Assembly (NCBI GenBank): GCA_004194705.1
Contig: SADC01000172.1
Location: 85,591-149,590, forward strand
Source of the DNA: Ditylenchus dipsaci
Taxonomy: Eukaryota > Nematoda > Chromadorea > Rhabditida > Anguinidae
Direction: 5' to 3'
Length of the DNA stretch: 64,000 nucleotides
Shown here: piece after piece, positions 23,733 to 36,100 of the stretch
Numbering within the stretch: position 1 is the stretch's first letter
Layout of the letters: each line of letters begins with the position of its first letter
Notes under the pieces: generated by a model
The model's database searches: none
What the model saw: the letters and a program-made list of their open reading frames with translations, nothing else
What the model was told of the DNA's origin: nothing
Program-made: the position numbers and the translations under genes

Positions 23733-24700
23733 TTTTTTTCAGCTCTTGTTGTTATCAACTTCTTGCCCATTTGATTGCTTTTCATCGTTATTTTTTTTTT
23801 TTTAAAGTTTGATAGATTCTAACTAATTTTTTGCTATTTTCTACATGAGTAAAGTTTGTGTTGCCGAGTGGCAGCACTACTGGAATCATTGCTTAAGAGA
23901 CGCATTAAACCAGATCATTATATTTGCCGTATAACTTTTATTAATCACCCATGGGCAGGGAACGTAACTGTGCTTTTTAAAAAGATTTGTACTTTTTTGG
24001 GACCGAAAATCTTTTTTATTTTTGAAGTTTTCAGTCAAAATCTTTTTTTTGGTGCTCAAAACTTAATAAGCATTGGATAAAATGACGAAAAATGACCAAA
24101 TTGTACTTTTTTGGCCTGGTGTACTTTTTTAAATATCTTGAGTTACGTACTCTGCCCATGTGGGATTTATTTTCAAACCCCCAAAAATCTGAAAAATTTC
24201 GAGTCAATGTCAAAATTTTAGCTGAAAATCCTTAATCGAAAAAATAGGAATTGGTAGAGCTCGTGGGAGTTGAAAAAACACGAAAAACAGATTTGCAAAA
24301 TATTTATTGTGGGCTGATATTATATAGGTTCTCAAAGTCAGGGTGTGGGATTAATAGACGTTATACGGTAAGCTATGAGTCTTTTACAGTTTTTTATGGT
24401 GTGTGTTTGTGTATATGTGCTAGTCTTGGTGTCCATTTGTTCCACTTGTATTTGAATTGCTTGCTTGGTTTTTTTTAATTTTGATAAAAATATTACATTC
24501 GAAGCTTTTTTTACAAACATCAGTTAATTTTTTTGTGTAAGGTTTTGGTGAGTGAAATAAAATTGCTAGAGACGTAACTTAGACAAGGAAGAAGTGTTCC
24601 AATTTTACGACTAGTATAATTAAACGTGGTGATTGGCTACAACTAAAACTGAATAATTTAGAAAAATCAAAAATCACTTTTTTGAAAGTTAGGGCCTGTG
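23733..24700. other. No gene; small foldback at 23948-24164
   Basis: A mirrored pair (cccatgggcaggg on the left, ctctgcccatgtggg on the right) bounds a foldback. It contains two mirrored 'gtacttttttgg' blocks. A related fragment is near 56990-57130. The remainder is AT-rich with no exon. Confidence 0.5.
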
Positions 24701-24802
24701 AACAAGCAGGGAAGTAACTTCAACGTTTTCAAGGGGGGGGGGTAATTTGCCTAATTTTTTAGGTCAAGGGGGAAGGGGGGGGGGGTGGGTAATCACCCCT
24801 CT

Positions 24803-25272
24803 GTCACAGATTTCCTCATTTCTGTCACAGATTTGGTTCTCGGCACGAAACCAACAATTTTTAAAATTTTTTTGTGTGAAATTCAGGGGTGGGCAAAGAC
24901 CAGATGGCTGGATACCCACTCCGGAATGGCCAAAAGGCCAAAATTATTGGTTTTCCAGGGGTATATTAAAGGGGGCGGGGTGAACTTTTTGAGAAAAACC
25001 GATTGAGCGGATCAGATTTCGCCCACAACTTTACCCTGAACCACTCAAAACCACCATAGACCTGGAATTCTGAGCGATTTAACCTATCGGACCCGAAATC
25101 TGTTCCGCTCAATCGATTTTTCTCAAAAAGTTTACTCCCCCCTTTAGTTTACCCCCGGAAAACCAATAATTTTGGCCTTTTGGCCATCCCGGAGTGGGTC
25201 TCCAGCCATCTGGTCTTTGCCTTTAGGTCTTTGAAAAAAGTGAATCTCGTACAAAAAAAGTGAATCTGTGAC
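24803..25272. repeat. Foldback element with mirrored gtcacagatt ends
   Basis: The arms mirror each other around about 25050. The left arm includes gggcaaagaccagatggctgg and ttggccattccg-type blocks; the right arm carries their complements. The outer ends hold repeated gtcacagatt (left) and aatctgtgac (right). The open frames on both strands are by-products of the palindrome. Confidence 0.65.
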
Positions 25273-25668
25273 AAAAAAGGTATTGCCCGTTGAAAAAGTG
25301 AGAACGAAATTATTAAAATTTACACCCAGTTGCAATACACTCTGGAAGGCTACCAGACAAATTCCAATATTTTTGGAAAATGTCGCGCGGGTAAGGGTTG
25401 AAAATACCGTGCAATAGAGAAACCCGTCATTAATACATTTTTATTACGAATATAAAAGTATTTTGACTATCTTATGACGTCAGAAGTCAATATTTTATAC
25501 ACAGTTTAGTTCGGATTTCAAAGTCCAAAGGATACGACTTTTAGGCTCTAGGGTTAGATCTCGTGCTTTCGAAAAGTAAGTGCTTCATTCCGTCCGCAAT
25601 AATTTTGCAGGTGCACAAGAACCATATTGTGTGGTATAAACAATGTCCCTCATAAAAGGAAACAGTAC

Positions 25669-26440
25669 GGCGCTACCCAGGTTTATTAAAGGACCCTGTC
25701 TCTTCATTATCATGGCAATTTGAAAGACTTGAATGCGCGCGGGACTACATACATTTTGTCAATAATAATGCGAATTATTTTTTTGTTCGCGCTGATTGTT
25801 TAGAAAATAAATTTGAAAATTTGTTCGAAACCTAGAACCGTTCACTAGTCGAACCCAACTTCGCATGACAATGCGAGATCGGACAACTCATCCGACTTGC
25901 ACTGCTCCACAACTGTCAATGTCACTAAGTGACATTATATCGAATACAACATAACGTTTTAAATTTAAAATGCGAATAAAAAAATAATTCGAAAACATTA
26001 TCGACAAAATCTATGTGGTCCCGCGCGCATTCAAACCTTTGAAATTGCCATGATAAGGAAGAGACAGGGTCCTTTAACTAGAAGTTATAATAAATTACTG
26101 TTTCGAAAAATTCAAAGTTTCTAAAAAATGGTTTCGCCAAAAACAGGTTTAGAAAAAGAGCATGTTTGAAAACAACCTGTTTGATAAACATACACCTGCA
26201 TCAAGAACTTGTCTATAACAGCTTTCGACCTCTAGAAACTACCCCTGACCTAAAAAGCCATCATTTTTTAACCATGAGACGGTCAAAAGCTGTTATAGAC
26301 CACATCCTGTTCCAAATGTAACAGGTTTTTTTAAACATACTCTTTTTCTAAACTTGTTTTTGGCGAAACCATTTTTTATAAACTTTGACTTTTTGGACTG
26401 CACTTTATTATAACTTCTAATTAATAAACCTGGCAGCGCC
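25669..26440. mobile_element. GGCGCTAC-family element containing a nested TTAA MITE
   Basis: Exact 8-bp repeats aacagtac at 25661-25668 and 26441-26448 flank ends ggcgctacccaggtttatta and its near-complement taataaacctggcagcgcc. The arms (about 100 bp and more) mirror each other once the inserted element 25690-26073 is removed. The ends are shared with the elements at 8966 and 22733. No coding frame. Confidence 0.88.
25690..26073. mobile_element. TTAA MITE (GCGCGGGAC family) nested in a GGCGCTAC element
   Basis: TTAA at 25686-25689 and 26074-26077 bounds inverted ends aggaccctgtctcttc and its near-complement. The subterminal blocks cgcgcgggac and gtcccgcgcgcattcaaacc are as in the family members at 13526 and 45691. 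It has inserted just inside the left end of the host element 25669-26440, so it is the younger of the two. Confidence 0.88.
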
Positions 26441-26448
26441 AACAGTAC

Positions 26449-27386
26449 AATTCCATTGATTATAAGAGCTCGAAAAGGTACTTGGTGTCGATTATAAATT
26501 ATTAGCAAGAGTATTCGACATTTGATTTTTATGATAGAAATACGTCACTATACCCTTTTTAATCAACTGGAAAGTTACACAAAAATATACTAAATCTCCG
26601 GAATTTATATTTCATTATCTTACGATAGCCCTTGTTCCCCTGAAGCAAAAAAGTCAGATTCTGTTAAAAAAAATTTAAATGATCGGCCGCGCCGTGAAAA
26701 CATGTTTTTTACACACGTTTCAGCAGCTGAAACATTCAAAAAAGTGGTTCAAACCACTTTTTGGGCAATCCTTTTATAAGGCACTCCGGCCGGACTCCGA
26801 ATAACCTAGCTTAGCCTAATTTCTTCGAAAAATTGAAATTAGCTCAGAACGTTGTGCTTTCAAGCAAAATTTTTTTGAAAAACTTTGAAAGAAAAAATAA
26901 CAGAGAAAACCAAGGCAATTTTCGGTACCAATTTGGTATCAGTGCAATGAGTTAATGCTGATAATATCTCAAAGATTTATCCTAAGCGAATTTTTTCTTT
27001 TGGTTTCTATATAAATTATAAGAAGTGTAAAGTAGCTTTCACAATGGGGTCGTGCGCGTCCCAGTGCCAGTGTCAGCATCAGTGTCAGCAGTCTGACACT
27101 CGTGCTGAGACTGACACTGGCACTGACACCCTTTCACAATGCAGTTTAGTGTCAGCACTGAAATTTCACGCTGAGTCGGACACCCAGTCTGACACTCTTG
27201 CCGACGCTGACAGCGACACTTCTAGCAGAGCTGCGCTCACAAACCTTTTTTACGAAATTTTATTTATTTTTCATGTTTTTTGATCGTGTTTATGCTTCAT
27301 TGTGGTCTTTTTCAATTTGAACTTATCAAATTTTCAGCCCTGCAATCTCTCAATCTGATTCGTTCTAAGCTCTTCCAACAACAAAG
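26449..27386. other. 5' flank of the Harbinger unit, with a TGTCAG/CTGACA cluster
   Basis: Nothing is recognised to 27040. From 27055 to 27230 the sequence is dominated by short inverted motifs TGTCAG, CTGACA and GACACT in mixed orientation. A proposed splice acceptor (attttcag) at about 27336 precedes the MADF start codon, so a 5' untranslated exon may lie here. The motif cluster sits where a Harbinger element's subterminal binding sites would be, but no matching cluster was found at the 3' side. Confidence 0.4.
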
Positions 27387-28406
27387 ATGCCGAAGAAAGT
27401 GAAGCCAGAGCCCAGCGGTGAAGAAAAGAAGAGGGTTGAAGAAGAAGCAAAGTTGGCCAAGCTGCAAATTGAACATGAAGCTGCATTGATCAACCTTGTT
27501 CGAGAAAAGCCGTGCCTATACAACCAGCAGGACGCAAAGTATCGTGATAACAATCTGAAAACTAAGCTGTGGGCAGAAATTGCACCAAAGTCTGGAATCA
27601 GCTGTAAGATAAACATTTGCTGCCTGCACATTTTAGAAAAATTATGTACGAATTTTAGCTGGTGCTGTGGCTAGCAACATGTGGCAAAGTCTTCGCAAGA
27701 GTTATCGTTTACGTCGAGAGAAGGTGCCTGCTAGTGGAAGTGGATCAGATGAAATTTCTCCAATGGTGACTGATTGGGCGCACTGGGTGGCGATGGACTC
27801 GTTCATGCACAATGTATTTGACGTCCGGCGCAGATTTCAACTCTTCCAGAATTCGACAAGAAAAAAGTCGCTTCCTGTGACATTGAATATCAGGTGGAAA
27901 TTGAACTGGATGAGAGTGCTAAGGAACAAGGTATTGTCATTAAATCAAGTTGTTTTTAACTGAATTAGCTTATTGTGCAGGACATACAGAAAGAACGTGC
28001 AGCACTTTCAGTTCGGAGATTTCTGCAACAAACGTCAATGAGGATCTCGGTAATTTTTTTCCACTGCTTCAGAAAAAATATACTTTATTAATTTTAAGAC
28101 CTTTCGCCAATTACAAAGACCAAACAGCTGAAGCGCAAACTGAACGATCAATATCCAGTGAGCAGCAAGAAGACAAAAGCTCGTGGTTATCAAGAGTGCA
28201 TTCCCGATCCGTTGGAAGTGATCGTTGCGAAACTGAGTGAAGATTATCTCAGTCAGCCAAAAATCTCTACGATCGCTCAGCGAGTAGATGACCTCTACAA
28301 AGAGTTTCAGAAAGCTGGAGATCGTAACATGCTCCGAGAATTCTCAAAGAGCATTGGTGATGCCTGCGATCAATCAGAAGACTATTTTCTTCGATCTTTT
28401 GACTAG
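27387..28406 (+). pseudogene. PIF/Harbinger accessory protein with MADF (Myb/SANT-like) domain
   Basis: PIF/Harbinger elements encode a MADF/Myb-like DNA-binding partner that helps the transposase enter the nucleus and bind ends. Here the exons are 27387-27603, 27659 to about 27933, about 27981-28051 and about 28101-28406, with introns of about 50 bp. The N-terminus has a Lys/Glu-rich stretch. A MADF-type domain follows (LINLVREKPCLYN, KLWAEIA, then after the intron NMWQSLRKSYRLRREK). The C-terminus is acidic or helical and ends LRSFD. Around 27820 the frame changes by one base, and continuity with EFDKKKVAS needs an indel, so the copy looks broken. The third and fourth exon borders are less certain. 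Confidence 0.72.
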
Positions 28407-28527
28407 TTGTTTTTGTTATGTTGTTGAGTTATCTGAGTTATTTGTCGTAATAAAATTTGAGTTCAAACTTGCAGTTTTTTCGCATCAGGAACCATTACTT
28501 CATGAGAATACCTTCACATAGAGGTCT

Positions 28528-30036
28528 ATGTATGATATTCTAGGTCATTTTTCAGATGAATTCTCTACTTCTTATCGTTTTGCTGCTTATCGTTCGCCAA
28601 AAAAGGAGCGTAAAATTTGCCTTCGACGGTGGTGGGTTCATCCAATCAACGAGAAAAGGATTCAGTTTGGTTTCTTCCATAAACTATTGCCCGATCTGAA
28701 AAGAAATCCCGAAAAGTTTGAGAATTTTTTCCGAATGGACTTAGCAGCATTTAGTTTGCTTTTATCCAAACTGGGACCAAGGTAATTGTGTAGTTTTGCT
28801 AGTGTGTCATAGCCAAATGTAAACTTTAGCATTCGAAAATTCTCAATACGCCAACCGATTTGCCCGGAAGAGCGCCTCATGGTCACACTACGTTTTCTTG
28901 CCACAGGAGAAAGCTACACAAGTCTAAGTTATGCATTTCGACTGGGTGTCAGCACTATTTCAATCATCGTGGCAGAAACATGCTCTGTGATTCACGAAAA
29001 ATTAGCAGAGATTATCTTCAAACGCCTAGGAGCAGTAACGAGTGGCAATCAGTCGCAGACGTCTTTTGGGATAAGTGGAATTCTCCTAATACCCTTGGTA
29101 GTTTCTTGTATTAAAACGTCCTTTCTCGAATCTTCATTTTTAGGAGCGATCGATGGAAAACATGTCAAAATGCGATGTCCGCCACGAACAGGGACTCTCT
29201 ACTACAACTACAAAGGCGCATTTTCGACAGTTCTTATGGCAGTTTGCGATGGAAAGTATCGATGTCTTTATGCAGATGTAGGAAGTTATGGCCGAGATAG
29301 CGATGGGGGTTAGTCAGTTCACCTGCTTTTCTTGATGCTCAGTTGAAGCTGTTTTATTTTTCATAGGAATTTTTGATCGATCGGCATACAAGCGAGCTCA
29401 GCAAAGTGGATATCTAGGTTATCCAGAGCCAAAAGAGTTGCCGGGCACAAATATCAAAACACCTTTCTTTTGGTCGGTGATGGAGCGTTTGCACTGTCAG
29501 AGCATATGATGCGTCCTTTTCCCGGAAAGAATCTATCGGATGAAGAGAGGATTTTTAACTACAGGTGCGTATGCTAAAACTTTTATTGTTCAAGCCAGCA
29601 TGTGTAAGCCAAGTTTTTAGACTGAGCCGAGCCCGGCGCCTCATTGAAAACTTTTTCGGGATTTTGGTTGCTAAGTGGCGGTGTCTTTCTCACGAGCTTG
29701 AAGTTGCAGTAGAAAATTCAGATAAAATTGTGCTCTCCATTCTCAGTCTTCATAACTTCCTTCTGTCTGAGTGTGCTCGCTACGACCCTGGAGGTATTTC
29801 TACCCAATATTATTAGTTATGTGTTGAGTTGAATTTTTTTGTTCTTAGCCTTGGCAGATCATGGCGACAATTCAGATGGCTTGTGGCGGGCTCAAGTGCA
29901 ACCACTAGAAGCACTTCAAGAAAGAAGAATTTACACGAGTGCATCTGGTCGTGAAGTGCGAGAGAAGCTCCTTCGGTTCTACTCTGGTGTGGGAAGCGTC
30001 AACTGGCAAAATAAAAGTGCAGGTTTAGAAATTTGA
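28528..30036 (+). pseudogene. PIF/Harbinger DDE transposase (with apparent frameshifts)
   Basis: This is a nuclease that cuts and inserts the element. There are six exons, 28528-28781, 28830-29097, 29144-29308, 29367-29564, 29621-29793 and 29848-30036, and junction phases are compatible. RRWWVHP near the N-terminus is typical of the family. The catalytic triad is visible: D in GAIDGKH, D in VGDGAF and E in IENFFG. Also present are LYYNYKG, the GRDSDGG loop and the terminal LHNFL. Two 1-nt losses interrupt the frame, one near 29027-29040 (before EWQSVADVFW) and one near 29465-29470 (before FLLVGDGAF). AATAAA follows at 30119-30124. The termini and TTA/TWA duplication of the element were not located. 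Confidence 0.88.
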
Positions 30037-30361
30037 TTTGACCTAGTATTGTTCTAGTATTATCTATAGTAGTATTGGTAGTATGGATTGTTCCGCTCAT
30101 TGTAATTTATGCTGTCGCAATAAAGAACAGGTGTTCAAGGGTGATTTTTGCCTACTCCAGTTGCGTTTCAGTGAGGCTCATAATAGTTTGAGATGGATTA
30201 GTGTGGTTTAAAGGTGGCCTGGGATTATTGTTAGGGGTCATTTTTATGATGGTTCGGGGTTATTTTGTATGCTTATGATTAGTTTTTAAAATTTTGAGGT
30301 GATTTACGGTAGTTGGGGTGGTTAGGGGTGATTCGGAATACTTAAGTGTGGTTCGGGCCCT

Positions 30362-31045
30362 TTAAGGGGGGGGGACACTTGGGGGGGGGGATTGAGAAAT
30401 GGGTTTGTCAACCTGATGAAAAACCGATAAATGGGTTGCAAAAAGATTTTAAATATAAAATTATTTATGTGATTTTATGATGGGTTTCACTACATTCTCT
30501 AAAAATTGAGTTAAAAAAGTGTCGGACCCTAGGCTGGAAAGAACTTGAGGTAGGGCCACTATATCGAGGTTGACTGTATCGTAAATTTATACCACCTAGA
30601 CAGTACCCAAAGCAATGGATATTACCATAGGCGTACCCAGGGGCGAGGGGGTTAGCCGGATATAGCCCCCCTACTCGAACTACTTAAGAGTTAAAATTTA
30701 AGAGCTACTTAAGAGTTAAGAGTCAAAAATTCTTCAGTCTGAAATCTAGGTCCTTGAAGTGGGTGGTGTCGGGTTATTAGAGACTGTTTATTGATTTAAA
30801 CGATGGTTTAAAAATTCTGGCTCTCTTCTTGGTTGATGCTGTCTTCCTTTGCTCTGGCCTTAGGTATCTTCTCTGTTTTGTTCCTTTATTTTCAGCACTT
30901 GGTTTAACCCCCCAAGTGTCCCCCCCCCTTTAAGGGGGGGAGGGGGCCATCACAAAATCACATAAATAATTTTATATTTAAAATCTTTTTGCAACCCGTC
31001 AATGGGTTTTCCATTAGGTTGACAAACCCATTCTCAAATTCCCTA
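30362..31045. repeat. Rearranged copies of the AGGGGGGACAC TTAA MITE with an inserted repeat
   Basis: The left end (TTAA then a poly-G run and gacacttggggg) at 30362 matches the element at 3270-3524. A right end lies at 30909-30933, followed by a second right arm (ttatttgtgat-complement and caacccgtcaatgggtttt) to about 31045. Between them, 30495-30795 is a copy of the sequence at 32341-32632. The structure is therefore a scrambled or nested composite and not a clean insertion. Confidence 0.6.
30495..30795. repeat. Dispersed ~300-bp repeat, first copy (second at 32341-32632)
   Basis: The two copies agree nearly base for base from ctctaaaaattgagtt to gggttattagagactg. Both contain the phrases ccactatatcgaggtt and cataggcgtacccagg. 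The latter also occurs near 37577, and a variant near 56847. Short shared phrases suggest a widespread element end, but no boundaries were determined. Confidence 0.7.
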
Positions 31046-31050
31046 GGCCT

Positions 31051-31329
31051 AAGCCGAAGCAAATAGTGGCTGGATGGTTCAAGGATAATGATGTTACCGT
31101 TTTGCAATGGCCGTCTCAGTCTCCGGATCTCAACCCGATCGAACATCTATGGGAGGAATTGGACCGTCGGTTGCGCAAAAAGACTTACAAGAAATTGGAC
31201 AAGCTTATGGAAGCAATCAAGGAAGAATGGCAGAAAATCCCTTTGGAAAGAATTATAAAACTTGTTGATTCTATGCCTAAACGTTGTCAAGCTATTATTG
31301 ATGCAAAAGGTTACAGTACAAAGTACTAG
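31051..31329 (+). pseudogene. Tc1/mariner transposase, 3' fragment
   Basis: About 92 residues correspond to the C-terminal end of a Tc1-family DD34E transposase. The motif WPSQSPDLNPIEHLWEEL contains the third catalytic residue, the Glu of NPIE. The upstream D and D region and the N-terminal DNA-binding domain are absent, since the preceding bases belong to a MITE remnant. The fragment ends at a normal stop (31327-31329) and has no internal frameshift. It is a truncated, inactive remnant. Confidence 0.85.
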
Positions 31330-33144
31330 TTATTTAATAAAATATTTGGTGCTTTTTTTTGGCCGCTGAAAATCGAAGTCATGGCATAAAAACGACTTTT
31401 TAGAGTTTATCGAATTATATTTGCGCAGGAATCTATAGCGCATTTGAAAGAGCATTAAAAATGCTACAAAATGGCTCTACTCGTTTTTTGATAATGTGAA
31501 AAAATCACTGCAAGACATACAATTTTTAAAATTACACCCTTGGTGCATTTTTTTTTGGCCGCTACTGTATATGGGACGGGGGGAGGTAGGTCGTGCTATT
31601 TTGACTTCGAAGGCCAAAATGGGTCGCATGGAGGGAAATAATTTTCGCGGTAAGTTCATCGTGTTCCCCAGAATGTCAGCTTTCGTTTTAAAAAAAAAGA
31701 GCGTCGAAAAATACGCGTTTTAAGGGGGCATCTGCCTACTTTGACGCTACTGTCATATACCACCTCCCCCTCCCAACAAGCTACTGTAATATACAAACAC
31801 CCCCCTCCTCCAAAGAGCATTTCCACTCATTTCACAAGGCCGGGCCAGAGGCCCAGTTATAACATAGGAAAACACTCAGAAATCGACTGAAAACTAGGGT
31901 TGCTGAATGGACATATGTCTGGACAAATATCCGGACATTTATGGACATATGTCCGGACATATGTTCTGCAAAATGTCCGCCTTTATCAAAATCGGACATA
32001 TATAAATTAGATCGTTACACAATTTTTTTCGCAGTTTATTTGCTACTCTCTCTGATTTTTATTTTTATATTGAAACTGACGAAAGAAAAATTTAATTCAT
32101 TGAAACTTGTACTAGTACAGTCAAACCTCGATATAGTGGCCTCCACCTCAAGTTCGTTCCCGCCCAGGGTCCGACACTTTTTTAACTCAATTTTTAGATA
32201 ATTATTTGAAAAATTAGGGGCCACTATATCGAGGTTTTGGTTTTTTAATGGCAAAACTGTATATTTATTCGAAAACGATCGGCAAAATCGGAATCCTCAC
32301 GATATTTGCGACCAGACTGTTAAGACAGAACTAGCATAATTCTCTAAAAATTGAGTTAAAAAAAGTGTCGGACCCTAGGCTGGAAAGAACTTGAGGTAGG
32401 GCCACTATATCGAGGTTTGACTGTATCGTAAATTTAGACCACCTAGACAGTACCCAAAGCAATGGATATTACCATAGGCGTACCCAGGGGGGTTAGCCGG
32501 GCTATAGCCCCCCTACTCGAACTACTTAAGAGTTAAAATTTAAGAGCTACTTAAGAGTTAAGAGTCAAAATTTCTTCAGTCTGAAATCTAGGTCCTTGAA
32601 GTGGTGGTGTCGGGTTATTAGAGACTGTTTTTGATTCTTTTGAAAAAAACATGCCATGGTCCTTCTATTGGTTTTTAAAAAAAAATCCCAATTTTAGGAT
32701 TAGGCTTAGAGTAAGCTAGCGTATTATAGGCGGACTCAAACGTGTTCACAAAACCCCAAAAAGTAATACAAACATACGCTGGCCTATCCTTGCCTAAGCC
32801 TAAAAGTATAAATTTATCAGGCAGATTAAGGCAACATCCCCTTGTTGCATAGGGCCGGAAATATAGGTATAGGATAGGACCGGAAACGAAAATATAGAAA
32901 ATATAAAATATAATATAATATAATATGTGAATTAAAAAGGCGGTTAACTGGGGAACCAGCCTAATTGCATGACCACAATCATCTACTAATTGTTAAATTG
33001 ATAAAGAAAGTGAATAAAAAATTGAAACTGAATCATTAGTTTTTTTGTCAATGACTATAAACAAAAGCCAACAATAATTCATCGTTTAATTTCAAATAGT
33101 CTTTTAAAAATATTTTTGTTATAAATAAACAAGACTGAATTACA
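31330..33144. other. Repeat-rich spacer without a recognised gene
   Basis: The spacer contains several fragments. There is a piece of the GGCGCTAC family at about 31740-31815 and tandem copies of ggacatatgtccggacatat at 31905-31985. A pogo-like end pair at 32116-32240 opens with tacagtcaaacctcgatata and has a mirrored right arm whose outermost bases are lost. The second copy of the dispersed repeat is at 32341-32632. Short AT-rich tandem 'aatataatat' lies near 32900. Confidence 0.5.
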
Positions 33145-36100
33145 ATGAGCTCTTGTGCTTACAGTGAAAATGAACACAAAAATGTTGTGATTAGCTCAAT
33201 GCACGGATTACCACATCTCAGCCTTCAACACTTCAGTTTTGCTTTAGAGTGCAATGGTAAAGGGCACTCATGAAGTTCGGGGGGGGATGGTAGAGGAGCA
33301 CATTTTCTAATCTTTTGAGAATAGTGTTTAAACTTATTCTAAGTAATTCAGACAATATAAAAGCTATTTTCTGGCACTTTCTTACATGCAAAGTCAATTT
33401 AAAAAAAGTTGGCCAAAATTTGACTTTTTGTCTTAGTGAACAAAGTCAAATAAAGACTTCGGTCAAATTTTGGTTAAAAATTATTTTTCCAAAAATTTGC
33501 TTTTAGCTAGGAATGTGTCCGAAAATAGCTTTTAGCATATAAAAATCACTCAAAAAATGTTAAAACACTATTATCAAATCATCATAAAATGACCCCCTAC
33601 CCGATCTGCATAAGTATTTGGTGAAGATCTCAGGGTGGTACATAGGATAATCATGCTTTTTATTTTAAGAGTACAATTTATGGACTGAGGGAGGCGAACT
33701 CGAGAGCTTTTGGGAGCAAATAAAAACAGCCATTCGAGAAGTGGCTCCCACATCTCCAATGCGACGTTGGATTGATTCCACTGAACTTGCGTGCAGTCAG
33801 TACTTTTGCCTTCCTACACTTAAAAAAGCAGAGAGGTAAAAGTTAAAACTTTTTGACAACAACTTTTTTTTTATATATTTAGAGTGTCATTGATTGTTCA
33901 TTGAACTTTTTCGATGTCACAGACAGAATATTGGTAAAATAGATTAGTAATTTGATAAAGACGGAAAACATAAATTTATTCGGTGGTCCGAAAAGGGAAA
34001 GAGAAAGATGTGCCATTTTGGATCGTGTCAAATCAATTTGTGCCCTGCAGTTTATGCCTTTTTTCGAAACAAGCCAAGCCGAAGGCTCGAAACTTTCGAG
34101 CTTCGAACTTTGAGCCGAAGGCTCGAAAAAATTGACAGCTCAGAGACACTTATTTCGCGGAGCGAAGCTGCCGCTTTTAGCGAAGCTGCCGCAATTTTTT
34201 TTCGAGCTTTTGGCTCGAAAGTTCGATTTTTTTCGAGCTTCGAGCCGAGCCGAAGGCTCGACAACCCTAGTTATATGCCCCTCCCCAAGAATTTTTCAGA
34301 GATGTTGAAAACCAAAACATATTTTAAAGAAAAAAAACGGTTCTTTTCGGTTATCCCGACCACCCTTGATTTTGCATTTTTTGCGCTCAATACTTTTATT
34401 CCCCAACTTAATAGCAGAAGCCTATAGCCGGAGTCGGGCCCACATATATGGGCTTCCGCTCAGCCGCTTTTGGAATCTACCCATAAACCGGGCCCACACA
34501 TATGGGCTTCCACTCAGCCGCGTTTGGAATCTATCCATAGAATCTACTTATACCCTAGGTGGTGTAGGGGTGGTCGGGATAACGGGAAAGAACCAAAAAA
34601 GTTATGCAAAAGCCCTTGTAAGTAATGGCCAGAAGCTAAGGCTAACCCTGATTCTCAGCCCGCGAGTTTAAGCCTGAACCTAAGCCTAAAGAAATCATTG
34701 GGATAATTAGAGGTTTAACGGTATGTTAATTGAAGAAAATCAACTATAGTGGGCACGAATACGGGTCACCTTCATAGGTTTGCTAAAAAGTGAAAAGGTT
34801 AAAGGAATTCAAGTTTGACCCGTGCAGATCTTCAATTATGTTATTTTTTTTATCGAAATTATGAAGTTCTGCACAAGACGCATAATGTAAAGCTCAGGGC
34901 CTTTGCTGTGTTAAAAATAGCGGTTCTACTCCGCAATAGAAGATTCTTTGCCTTAGTCTTCCTGTTGTTTTTCGCGTGCTTTAAGGATTAGACAAGGGTA
35001 GGCCAGCATAATTTTGAACGTTTTCGAAGTTCTTCTTACGACGTATCGACTTTTGCAACATCTTCGACCTATTTTCGCACCATTTAGCATAGAAACCTTG
35101 ACGTAAGAAGCAGTGGGAAAAAAAATTCGATTCATACTTGAAAGTTTGCATGCTTAATTTTAAAAGGCTGCTGCAACAAATGACCTGTTGTTAGAAACAG
35201 GGTCTGCGGGTTACCTTATGATGTTACCACTTCGATAAGAATAGAATATATATTTCCCTCTTTGAGAAGAACAAAAAGTAAGCAGAATAAAACGCAAAAA
35301 GTAAACAACAAAATTTATCCGCTTTATACTAGCGCCGAATATTTATATCTCAGCAACGGTCAATTTTCAGGCTCACGCTTTACTTGTTCAAAAAACAAAA
35401 GTGGGAACAGTTGTACAATTGCCACTTGCACATTGACAACGCTAGCAAAATAAATTTCAACCAGTTGAAGAATTTTACTTTTTGTTGCGAGCATGAAAAC
35501 CCTGACCAAGAATCAGAAAATGTCATATGCCGTTTTCTTTCAATGGTCAGTTATGCATTATTGTGTCTTCTTTATAGTCATTTTCAGATCTGCGAAAGTG
35601 CCAGTGAAGCTGATCATTTGAAGGATTTGAAAATACAACTTCCTGTCAGTAGTCAAAACTTTGTCTTTGGCCGATTAGAAGTGACTGGATGAAGAAAATC
35701 TTAGAGAGGATCCACACATTTCACTTGTGGAATGTTCAGTTGCTAGAGGATCTAATTTTTTGAAGACAAACATATTGCAGGTAAACTTTTCAAGTATTTA
35801 TCTTTTATTAGTGACCCATAAGTTCCCAAGCAAGATACAGAATGTTGTGTTATGTAAAAGTTTTTAGGTATTTTAACACTCTTTGGTCTACCGTATTTCC
35901 TTTGTTAGCAGCTTCAAACTCAATTATGAATTAATTACCTTTTCGCATATCCGGCCGTAGTAGAAAAGGAAAGGTCGAATTTTTTTTTAAGATTGGTTTC
36001 ATTTACTTAATGCTGATGCTGAAAAAATTATTTGGTCGAAAAATGACGTAAAAGCCCAAGTGTACCCCCCCCCCCCTCAAAAATTTTTTTTGCACCCAGT

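Noticed and set aside
34052..34427. Overlapping frames on both strands (Glu/Arg- and Ser-rich)
   Set aside because: Products of mirrored cgagccgaaggctcg blocks in an intron.
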